Assembly: GCA_016342415.1 (NCBI GenBank)
Contig: JAEIOD010000005.1
Span: 186,001 to 250,000, forward strand
DNA: 64,000 nt
Origin: Clostridiales bacterium
Lineage (GTDB): Bacteria; Bacillota; Clostridia; Peptostreptococcales; Acidaminobacteraceae
Direction: 5' to 3'
Shown: positions 56,180 through 63,852 of the stretch, in pieces
Layout: every line of letters begins with the position of its first letter
Position numbering within the stretch: position 1 is the first letter of the stretch
Notes under the pieces: generated by a model
Databases searched by the model: none
Told to the model about the DNA's origin: nothing
The model's input: the letters and a program-made list of their open reading frames with translations, nothing else
Translations under genes and position numbers: made by a program

Positions 56180-56551
56180 ATGATTACAATTGATGAGATG
56201 GAAGTAATGCTTGAAGAAATAGCCAATGATTTTCCAAAAGAACTTTATAATAAATTGAATGGAGGGATTATATTATTACCTGAGGAAAAACAGAGTCCTA
56301 TGAGTAAAAAAGATGACCTTTATATATTGGGGCAATACCATGTTGATAGGATGATGGGCAGATATATAGTAATTTACTACGGATCTTTTGTGCGGTTATT
56401 TGGTACACTTAATTATGAAATTTTGAAGGCAAAGCTTATACATACATTGAAACATGAGTTTATACATCATCTAGAATCGCTTGCAGGAGAACATGGTCTT
56501 GAAATCGAGGATCGTCGTTTTATTGAAGAATACTTAAATCGTAAAGTATAA
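56180..56551 (+). CDS. Small zincin-type metallopeptidase
   Basis: 123 residues. KHEFIHHLESLAGEHGLEIEDRR gives the zinc motif HEFIH (H92-E93-F94-I95-H96), with Glu108 as the probable third ligand. The family is found in many Firmicutes as a short, cytosolic predicted metalloprotease. AAAGGAG precedes the ATG. It is 57 bases after the exporter pair and could be processed with it, but a functional link is not shown. Confidence 0.82.
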   Translation: MITIDEMEVMLEEIANDFPKELYNKLNGGIILLPEEKQSPMSKKDDLYILGQYHVDRMMGRYIVIYYGSFVRLFGTLNYEILKAKLIHTLKHEFIHHLESLAGEHGLEIEDRRFIEEYLNRKV

Positions 56552-57132
56552 TGACTAAAACCTGAGTATGGAACCAATTTTGATTAAATCAGTACACTGT
56601 ATAACTTAGGAATGGAAAGATAAATAGAAGTATAGCAAAGAAGCGGTCGTTCGACCGTTTTTTTAATGCAGAAGCGCATCCGTTATAAAAGTACATTGAT
56701 AGAAGCATATAACTGTTTGCATATACGTATAATCACTCTGGGATACTATAAATAAAACAAGAATAAAACTAATCAATTAAAACATGCTCCTCCGACCTAC
56801 CAGACGTTACAGTTTCTAAGCGTTCTACGATAGTGAGTCTTTCAGTTAGATCAAGGGAAGTATGTTAATTCTTTTGCTGGATTGAAGTATTTATAGTCAA
56901 GAAGCTTCTTTGTTGGTAGCAGTAATCCTTTTGGAGTAATTTGCAAACGAAATGAGAGGATGTATAATTAGGGTACACATAATAGTGACGAAATTATATA
57001 AAGGTAGCTTTGATCCATTGAGTGAATTTGGATGCTTTCTCATTGGTGAGCTAATAGCGTAACCGACCTGTTAAGGTCGGTTTTTGTTTTGGAGGTGATA
57101 CTGATTGCTGATAAGAGAAGTGTAATTAACCA
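56552..57132. other. Gene-free stretch with two terminators and a gene remnant
   Basis: A terminator at 56643-56664 (CGGTCG and CGACCG with T run) and another at 57061-57085 (ACCGACCT and AGGTCGGT, T run). On the minus strand, about 56769-56965 encodes a short remnant in two frames (QITPKGLLLPTKKLLDY, then DLTERLTIVERLE), ending at a TAG. This suggests a decayed gene of unknown family. Confidence 0.45.
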
Positions 57133-57611
57133 ATGAAACAATTAAGGAGTGATTTATGTGAGGAGGGAATTGCCTTATTACTTTGCATTGCAATGATGGT
57201 GATGCTTACTTATACTGTAGCTGCCAAAACGGGTGCTCCAAGCAGTGCTCACTCTAATTTGAATCTCATCAGTGTACAACATGAAAAAGACATGGTAGAT
57301 TCATCTGGTGGTACAGTTATATTTGTATTACAAGATTCTGATACAGAAATAACTATGAGAAAAACCAATCTATCATAACAGATATTATATTTTCAAAATC
57401 AAATAGGAATATTATTTATGCAGGTGGACCAGGATTAAGAATTTATAAGAGTGTAAAAGAAGGGAAAAGTTTTGAATTAGCTGTCAATTTAAGAATGAAG
57501 ATAAATGAATACATAGAAAATGAGAATGGTTTATTGGATTCTCGTCAGGATAATCTAATGGGAAAAGTGTTAAAGGATTCTCATATAACAGATTTATGTA
57601 CTGTCATATAA
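57133..57611 (+). pseudogene. Frameshifted hypothetical gene
   Basis: The first frame (57133-57378) gives a hydrophobic signal-like segment followed by KTGAPSSAHSNLNL and TVIFVLQDSDTEI. The second frame, open from 57342 to 57611, continues with SITDIIFSKSNRNIIYAGGPGLRIYKS and ends in KVLKDSHITDLCTVI. The two overlap by about 35 bases, where one base change would join them. The start lacks a clear ribosome binding site. Not recognised as a known family. Confidence 0.45.
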
Positions 57612-57912
57612 AAAGAAGACAGTCTGATCGTAATTAGATTGCTCTTCTTTTATTAGATTATAATGTGCGTTTTGTGTAAAAGTCAGTTTTTTTCAATACG
57701 ACTTTACAGGGGATAATGTATATTTTTTGAATATCAAGGGGTATAACGTTATGTACATAATTTTCAATAATGTACATTATTAGTTTATGTACATTATAAC
57801 TTATGAATATAATATACATTTTTTTAACATGATTCTAAGTATAAATAATATTCATTATGTACATTTTATAAATCAAAATTTAATTAGTCAAACTGAAATA
57901 TTCTGATTTATG
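57610..57912 (+). repeat. Composite intergenic repeat, copy 4 (most complete)
   Basis: Contains all blocks in order. These are the hairpin (57610-57654), AGATTATAATGTGCG, the block ending CGACTTTACAGGGGATAATG (to 57730, about 86% identical to 62439-62527), and a block with TATAACGTTATGTACATAAT. ATGTACAT palindromes lie at 57751, 57770, 57787 and 57857, and the tail GTCAAACTG...TTCTGATT at 57887-57911. It lies between the frameshifted gene and the giant lipoprotein. Confidence 0.75.
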
Positions 57913-58192
57913 TAGGAGGTTTAATAAATTGATAATAAAATGATATGGAATTATATGGTATGATGATAAGGAGGAATTTGCGAATTAGTTCGCAAACATA
58001 CTGGAGTTTATATGATACAATTTTTTATAGGCAGCCCTTTGATTCCATACCATTTCATGGCTATGAAAAATTACTTAAGTCAAGCTCTGCTAATTTATAC
58101 TAGGAGAGCAATAAAAATATTTGCCTGCTAAGAAAAAAGTAGATGATTCAACATTAATTATTATGGTTGAGATATTGAGAATTGGAGAGAAG
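57913..58192. other. Leader region of the lipoprotein gene
   Basis: Holds a perfect 8-base stem hairpin TTTGCGAA-TTAG-TTCGCAAA at 57977-57996 after an AAGGAGG, and a short unsupported open frame. No promoter with both elements is clear. Confidence 0.4.
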
Positions 58193-61096
58193 ATGAAGAG
58201 ATGGATTTTAGTACTTTTGGTTGTCAGTCTCATAGGCTGCAGTAATACAGTCAATGAAACTAACAAGTCGCCTTATAATCAGGTTAGTGATCAAATAGAA
58301 GAAGAGACAAATGAGATTGTTCATTCAGAAGTAAATGATGAAACAGATCATGTAGAAGCAGTTCGAAGTGTGAAAGTCGGTGTTGAAAACTTAAATGTCA
58401 GACAATCAGCTTCTAGAACTTCAGAAGTTGTTGCTCAGGTTCATAGTGATGATGTTTACCAAGTACTAGATGAAGTGTTTATTGAAGAAGAACTATGGTA
58501 TGAAATAGAAAAAGGTTGGATTGCTGGATGGTTAACCATTGATGCAAAGGACTTATTAGAAGATTATCTCTACCTGTACGACCATATGGATACAAGAAAT
58601 ATCATAGGTTTATCAAAAGATGAAGACCTAGGTAAGCTAATCTGTATAGAAGTTAGGCAAGGTAAAGTGAACTTTTGGTTTAAGCATAATGAAGGACTAA
58701 TACAATCGGAAGTTTTAGATTCATCGTTCCAAGTCGCTGAATCACTTATTTTGAGAACAGAAAAAAAAGAACAAATCATTGAGACAAGTTCTTCTGCAAG
58801 TCTAGTAGAAAGATCACAAGATGGTTTATATGGAATCATAAACCTCAACGAAAAAGTTCTAGTTTTTGATGCTGTTCATAACATGATAGCTATTGAAGAT
58901 TCAAACCTTGATTACTATGATGATATCTATCAAACAGACTATAACACCGGTAAATATGATCTTAATTTAGGAGAGTCCTATGTCCAAATCATAGGCAAAC
59001 TAGAGAACTTAGGTGAATCAGATTACTACGATGGTAATTATACATGTTTGACATATGAGATTTTAGAGCATGAAATTGCTTCTCTAGCAAAAGAAGAAGT
59101 AAGCCTGCTTCAGTGGAGTGAAACAGTATCACTAATGGATGATCTAACAAGTGAAGACTCAATATCAAAATATGTAGAAAAAGAAGATCTACTAAAATAT
59201 ATACCAGAGTACAGGATTTCTTTTATAGATGGTCACTATGCAAATAGGTATTACTATTTCGATGACGATACCTATAAGGGTTACGCATATATCTTTGATA
59301 ACCTATCGTCACAAAAAGGGACCCTAGTCATAGATCAGGAGGGCAATGAATATCATTTAGAAGGAGATTTGGATTTAAGGGACCATTCACTGTTGTCCAG
59401 AGGTTATGCTATATTTTCTGATAAAGGAAAGGAGGTCCTTGTAGATGTTAAAAGAGATATCAGAATAAAATATGATCAGATGTTCATATCGCCTGACTTT
59501 GAACACTTAGTTGTTAAAGAGGCAAACGAACTGATACTCTACACATTAACAGATAGAATAGAAAATGAACAAAATCGAATAAACTTTGATGATGAAGTCA
59601 TTTCAGCTGAATGGGAAGACGATAAACTGATTCTATTCATAAAAGGTGGTTCAGCAAAAGGTTACATGCAAGAAGACGATGAACGACTTGTCCTTGATCT
59701 AGACAGTCTAGAAATTACAAGAGAAACAAATGTCTATGAGGTTCATAGTGGACCAAGTCAGACTTCGAAAATCATTGGTGAGATTACTGTTTCGGAACTT
59801 AAAAAGGAAAGACCTGTGGTTCATTTGGTCTTAGATGATGGACTTCTAAAATTCTGTGGTAAATATGAAGGTGGTTATGTCTTTGAAGATTACAACTATG
59901 AAAATGAAGGTTCTTATATAGGCTATAAACTTAATGCCTATACCTATAAGGATATCATGACTAAACATGGGACAGTTCTAAAAGGAGAAAGAGGCTTTAG
60001 CTTAAGGTATTCTTATAAACCTATTGAAGCATATGGTTATGTCTTCTTGTACTCAGATAGTCGATTATCAGGTGAAGATACCTATTACTATTTATATGAC
60101 TTAGAGAAAGACAAGCTTATAAAGGTTTTTAATTATTCGGCTTATGTAGACGAACTGGATTTGCTGATTGAAAAAGAGAAAATAGAAGACGAACTCTTTA
60201 CCCTTAGATTTTATCGAATAGAAGACGAAGGACTTAATCTGATAGGTGAAGAAATCGTAGAAGGCAGATATGCACTTACTATTGATTGGTCAAATGATGT
60301 TTTGGGCATTAAAGTTGAAGCACTTGAAGGTTCCGATTGGTTGTATGCCAATTACTATGGTTACAATTACTACTTCTATGATTTCAAAGATGGGAAAATA
60401 GTAAAAGAAAACAAGACCAATTTCCTTGAGGAAGAGGTGACCCTCTATGAAGAGGTGGGTAAGCTGAGCACACATGTAAGTGAAATGTCAGTATCTCATC
60501 GTAATGATATTGAGTTTTTAGAGACCTATCAAATCATAGAGGATAAGATCCATCTATGGTTCGAGTTAAAGTTAGACGATCAGGTCTACTACATCCATAG
60601 ACCATTCAGAGAAAACGAGTATACAGGGTATGATTACTTCAATAGACTTTATTACATTGTTTTAGAAGATGAGACTATTGTAGAACAAGATGTCATAATG
60701 GATGCTACCTATTACTATGTCAGAGACGATTTAGGTGTACTTGGTTATCTGTCTACATACTTTTCTTGGGAAGAAGGAGCCTTTGGCCGTCTGCTGAACA
60801 TGAAAACTGGGGAGGCTTTCCGTACAATAGAAGAAGTATATTTATCGCCAGATAAAAATCATTTTTTCTCTTATAAAGGTGGCTATATCATGCCTGAGTT
60901 GGAGTTTGGTATTTACTCTATCGATAAAGACCATATTGAAGAGTTGTTTACGATGAGATATGGTTCTTGGTTCTTAATAGATTTTGAATGGGAGAACAAT
61001 ACTTGTCTAAAGATGACAATAAAAGACGATACAACAAGTTTAGAATATGATATCTACCTTGAACTCGAAGGAGATTCATGGGTTCTTAAAGACTAG
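58193..61096 (+). CDS. Very large lipoprotein with SH3-like domains
   Basis: 967 residues. Start MKRWILVLLVVSLIGCSNT gives a lipoprotein signal with Cys16 (lipobox SLIGC), so it is anchored outside the membrane. An acidic linker (about 20-55) leads to a bacterial SH3 domain at about 60-118 (SVKVGVENLNVRQSASRTSEVV). A second SH3-like segment (TNVYEVHSGPSQTSKIIGE) is near residue 535. The remainder is beta-rich and very rich in Asp, Glu and Tyr, like a propeller or repeat scaffold. GGAGAG is 4 bases upstream. A terminator follows. Function unknown; cell-wall binding is likely. Confidence 0.85.
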   Translation: MKRWILVLLVVSLIGCSNTVNETNKSPYNQVSDQIEEETNEIVHSEVNDETDHVEAVRSVKVGVENLNVRQSASRTSEVVAQVHSDDVYQVLDEVFIEEELWYEIEKGWIAGWLTIDAKDLLEDYLYLYDHMDTRNIIGLSKDEDLGKLICIEVRQGKVNFWFKHNEGLIQSEVLDSSFQVAESLILRTEKKEQIIETSSSASLVERSQDGLYGIINLNEKVLVFDAVHNMIAIEDSNLDYYDDIYQTDYNTGKYDLNLGESYVQIIGKLENLGESDYYDGNYTCLTYEILEHEIASLAKEEVSLLQWSETVSLMDDLTSEDSISKYVEKEDLLKYIPEYRISFIDGHYANRYYYFDDDTYKGYAYIFDNLSSQKGTLVIDQEGNEYHLEGDLDLRDHSLLSRGYAIFSDKGKEVLVDVKRDIRIKYDQMFISPDFEHLVVKEANELILYTLTDRIENEQNRINFDDEVISAEWEDDKLILFIKGGSAKGYMQEDDERLVLDLDSLEITRETNVYEVHSGPSQTSKIIGEITVSELKKERPVVHLVLDDGLLKFCGKYEGGYVFEDYNYENEGSYIGYKLNAYTYKDIMTKHGTVLKGERGFSLRYSYKPIEAYGYVFLYSDSRLSGEDTYYYLYDLEKDKLIKVFNYSAYVDELDLLIEKEKIEDELFTLRFYRIEDEGLNLIGEEIVEGRYALTIDWSNDVLGIKVEALEGSDWLYANYYGYNYYFYDFKDGKIVKENKTNFLEEEVTLYEEVGKLSTHVSEMSVSHRNDIEFLETYQIIEDKIHLWFELKLDDQVYYIHRPFRENEYTGYDYFNRLYYIVLEDETIVEQDVIMDATYYYVRDDLGVLGYLSTYFSWEEGAFGRLLNMKTGEAFRTIEEVYLSPDKNHFFSYKGGYIMPELEFGIYSIDKDHIEELFTMRYGSWFLIDFEWENNTCLKMTIKDDTTSLEYDIYLELEGDSWVLKD

Positions 61097-61114
61097 GAAT
61101 AAAGAAGTGATAAG

Positions 61115-61153
61115 GAAGTTCAGTATATCATTGTAAACTGAACTTCCTTTTTT
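61115..61153 (+). terminator. Rho-independent terminator after the lipoprotein gene
   Basis: GGAAGTTCAGT and ACTGAACTTCC pair strongly, followed by TTTTTT. Confidence 0.9.
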
Positions 61154-61372
61154 AGAAACATTAATCATCGACTTATTCCTAAAAAAGTTACTGAAAAGTG
61201 CTACCGAAAACTGCTATTACAAATGATCGCTGAGGTATAGTAGTGTACATAGTGAAATGGTTATTTTTTTCTATTGAATATAGTTCTTATGATTCAGTAA
61301 ATGCAACGGTTTCAATGTTTTATTGCCTGTTTGATATCTTGGGTAATGAACTCATGAAAATAAAGGTAACAT
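61154..61372. other. Gene-free stretch before repeat copy 5
   Basis: About 220 bases without coding potential or clear signals, AT-rich. Confidence 0.4.
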
Positions 61373-61547
61373 AGAATGTACAAAACTATAATTTGATACA
61401 AATGATACTCAACCTCTTGTATATCATGGGGTTTAACGTTATGTACATAATTTTCAAATATGTACGTTATTATTTTAACTACATTATAAATCGAAGGCTA
61501 TATATAAATGAATAGCTGAATTGTCAAACTGGAATATTCTGATTTTG
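61373..61547 (+). repeat. Composite intergenic repeat, copy 5 (middle and tail)
   Basis: Starts AGAATGTACA and ATACTCAACC like copy 1, then has TTTAACGTTATGTACATAAT like copy 4, and ends with GTCAAACTG (61523) and TTCTGATTTT. No hairpin precedes it directly; the lipoprotein terminator lies 220 bases upstream. It is placed before the last GNAT gene. Confidence 0.7.
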
Positions 61548-61708
61548 TGGGGTACTTTCTTAACAATTTGATATGTTCTAGTTCGGAAATATTGTAACTT
61601 AGTAAGTGTAATTAAATTATAATGAATTATATATACTTTTACTCAAGAATTTGATGTAAAGTATTTATGGAAGTAAATTATGATATTAATAATTAGAAAT
61701 GAGGTCAT

Positions 61709-62272
61709 ATGTTTTTATCAAGTGAAAGAGTTGAATTAAGAACTGTTAAAAAGAAAGATTTGGAGATTCTTAGTGAATTAGTGCAAAAGCGTGATATAGA
61801 AAAATTAACAGGTTATGTTTATCCAAAAACAGAAAAGGGTTGGGAAAAATATTATGAAGGTAATCAAATTACTGATAATCGGATTTGGTTTTTGATTATT
61901 GATCGAAAATCAGGAAAGATTATTGGAGAAACAGGTTTTCTACGTATTTTTATGCCATGGCGCATCTCCGACTTTTCTTTAGTAATTTGGGATAAAGAGT
62001 TTTGGGGGAATGGATATGGGAAAGAAACAAGTAAGTTAATGTTAGATTATGGATTTAATCACTTGAATTTAAATCGCTTATCTATAGGCGTTGTGGGATT
62101 TAATGAAAATGGAATTAAGTTCTGGAAGGGTGTCGGGTTCGTCGAAGAAGGTAAGCAAATAGATGGTTATTTCTGTAATGGTGAGTATTCTGATTTCATA
62201 ATGATGTATTTATTAGAGAAGGATTATAGATATAATCTATTATCTAAATTAGATGTAGATTTTAAAGAATAA
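61709..62272 (+). CDS. GNAT acetyltransferase, RimJ/RimL type
   Basis: 187 residues. The start MFLSSERVELRTVKKKDLE and SDFSLVIWDKEFWGNGYGKETSKLMLDYGFNHLNLNRLSIGVVGFNENGIKFWKGVGFVEEG cover the acetyl-CoA loop (GNGYGKE) and the final NENGIKFWKGVGF element. GAGGTCAT lies before the ATG. It is flanked by repeat copies 5 and 6 and so forms the smallest candidate cassette. Substrate unknown. Confidence 0.9.
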   Translation: MFLSSERVELRTVKKKDLEILSELVQKRDIEKLTGYVYPKTEKGWEKYYEGNQITDNRIWFLIIDRKSGKIIGETGFLRIFMPWRISDFSLVIWDKEFWGNGYGKETSKLMLDYGFNHLNLNRLSIGVVGFNENGIKFWKGVGFVEEGKQIDGYFCNGEYSDFIMMYLLEKDYRYNLLSKLDVDFKE

Positions 62273-62400
62273 TAATATAAAATTTAGTAATAATACTGTA
62301 TGAAATCTTCAATATTTAAGTAGAAAATGTATGAAATATCTATGTTCTACATTGTACAAGCTGCCATACAAATGAAACAGGTAGGAGAATTATGGAGTGA

Positions 62401-62527
62401 ATAAAAGAGGATTTTGAACCAGTTATTGGTTCAGAATCCTCTTCTTTTATTTCATTATAAAGTACATTTTGAGTAAAAACCGATTTTTTTCAATGCGACT
62501 TTACAGGAGATAATGTACATTTTTTTG
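62401..62527 (+). repeat. Composite intergenic repeat, copy 6 (beside recombinase)
   Basis: A strong hairpin (AAAGAGGATT...AATCCTCTT, loop GTTA) ending in CTTCTTTTATT is followed by ATTATAAAGTACATTTTGAG, then the block with GCGACTTTACAGG and TAATGTACATTTTTTTGA. The 62439-62527 part aligns with 57642-57730 in copy 4. The similarity stops at about 62528, close to the recombinase stop codon at 62566. Confidence 0.75.
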
Positions 62528-62565
62528 ATGATTCTGCCCCGCGAGTTTTCCCGCGATTTAGATTA

Positions 62566-63684
62566 CTACTCTTTTTCAATGAGTTCATATTGTTTAATAA
62601 TATCTCGTTTTGCATTCTTTTTATGAGCGGAATAGAGCTGTGTAGTAGTCACGTTATCATGATCTAATAAATTCTGAACGTCGTATATTGAAAATCCATA
62701 TTGTATCAGAGAAGAAGCAGCTGTTGCTCTTAACTTATGTGGACTATAACCCGATGCTCGACTGGTACCTAAGGCGATAGAAGTGTACTTTTTTACTAAT
62801 TGTCTAATCGATTTTTCAGTCATTCGTTTGTTTTGTAAAGATAGGAAGAGGGCATCTTGATAAATTTCATCTACTTCATTTTCTTTAGGACGTTCATAAT
62901 CTAAATAATCCGTTATTACTTTTACTACAGATTTATTTAGAGGCATATTTACTTCTTTACCTCGTTTTCGATAGATTTTAAATTCGCTTCTTGAAAAACT
63001 AAAAGAAGAAATGTTTAACTGTTGTAATTCTTTTAGTCTGAGACCAAAAGTGGTAAAAAGCACTAATATTGCCTTATCTCTGTATTTGGTTTTTTCCCAA
63101 TATTGTTTTTCTTTATCTGTTAAACCTTGACCGGTTTCTACAGCATTCAGCATTAAAGCAACTTCCTCGATTTCTAATCTTTTAATAGCATCAGGTTGGG
63201 GTTTAGGCAGCTTTATTGGATTTAAACCTTCAACTATATTTTCTTTCATGATTTCCTCTCGAAAAAGAAATTTAAAGAGTACTGAAAGGGATGATTTTTT
63301 TCTGGACAAAGCGCGGTTGTGATTTTCCATTAAGTAAGTGGTGCCATCTTTTTCAATGAAATAACGAGTACAGTAGTCACCGAGAAAACGATTGACGTCA
63401 CGAGCTCTTATTTTTGAAAACTCGATTTCCGATATTTCCTCAGTAGATTCAGCAGATACAAGTCTAGTTTCGGTCACCAAGTATTTGCAGAAGAACTGTA
63501 AATCTTGTAAGTAGGCTAGGCGACTAGTGATGGCTATTGCACTCTTTAAATAAATAAAATAGTCAATTAAAAAATATGGCAATTGACTTTCCAAGGCTGC
63601 ACACTGATCTAAAAGTTGATTATCTCTTTCTACAATATTATTTGGTTTTGATGATTTATTATGAATTTTATAATCGTTAGTCAT
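62566..63684 (-). CDS. XerS-like tyrosine recombinase
   Basis: 372 residues. The N-terminal region has the XerS-type start, QLPYFLIDYFIYLKSAIAITSRLAYLQDLQFFCKYL at about 35-70, longer than in XerC/XerD. The catalytic domain is complete: R216 (FGLRLKEL), the Lys in YRKRGKE (about 240), H316 and R319 (SPHKLRA), H342 (LDHDN) and Y351 (TTTQLY). The start at 63684 has GGAG 6 bases upstream. It is convergent with the island cargo and ends 38 bases from repeat copy 6. It may act on the repeats or on a dif-like site; both are inference. Confidence 0.9.
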   Translation of the reverse strand: MTNDYKIHNKSSKPNNIVERDNQLLDQCAALESQLPYFLIDYFIYLKSAIAITSRLAYLQDLQFFCKYLVTETRLVSAESTEEISEIEFSKIRARDVNRFLGDYCTRYFIEKDGTTYLMENHNRALSRKKSSLSVLFKFLFREEIMKENIVEGLNPIKLPKPQPDAIKRLEIEEVALMLNAVETGQGLTDKEKQYWEKTKYRDKAILVLFTTFGLRLKELQQLNISSFSFSRSEFKIYRKRGKEVNMPLNKSVVKVITDYLDYERPKENEVDEIYQDALFLSLQNKRMTEKSIRQLVKKYTSIALGTSRASGYSPHKLRATAASSLIQYGFSIYDVQNLLDHDNVTTTQLYSAHKKNAKRDIIKQYELIEKE

Positions 63685-63723
63685 GAAGCGCTCCAATCAA
63701 TATAGTTAGTTTTAATAGAAATT

Positions 63724-63752
63724 ATTTTCAGAAGAGTAGGTAATAGTGTCAA
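63724..63752 (-). promoter_or_regulatory. Putative promoter of the recombinase gene
   Basis: On the minus strand TTGACA (63747-63752) is followed after 17 bases by a weak -10 (GAAAAT, 63724-63729), 40 bases before the start codon. Confidence 0.35.
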
Positions 63753-63818
63753 TTTAATTAACTGTTTATCATAAAATCAATTCCTATAATAAGAATAACA
63801 GAAAAAAGCGCATAATTC

Positions 63819-63852
63819 AACTATTCTTTAAATGTATATTTAGGGAATAGTT
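63819..63852. repeat. 34-base imperfect inverted repeat upstream of the recombinase
   Basis: Arms AACTATTCTTTAAAT and ATTTAGGGAATAGTT match at 13 of 15 positions around a 4-base GTAT spacer. The size is that of a tyrosine recombinase core site, and it lies about 135 bases before the recombinase start. No T run follows, so a terminator is unlikely. An operator is the other option. Confidence 0.5.

Noticed and set aside
57978-58103. 41-codon frame with TTG start after AAGGAGG
   Set aside because: Spacing to the start is only 3 bases, the start lies in a hairpin, and the product looks like no known protein.
46239-62527. Repeats as a CRISPR array
   Set aside because: Copies are long, diverged, kilobases apart and separated by genes; there are no short regular spacers and no cas genes.
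46239-62527. Classical integron with attC sites
   Set aside because: No clear RYYYAAC/GTTRRRY core sites were found in the copies and the recombinase lacks the IntI layout, so only an analogy is claimed.
63778-63803. TTCCTATAAT-containing stretch as a Bacillus-type dif site
   Set aside because: The left half resembles dif, but the right half shows no matching arm.
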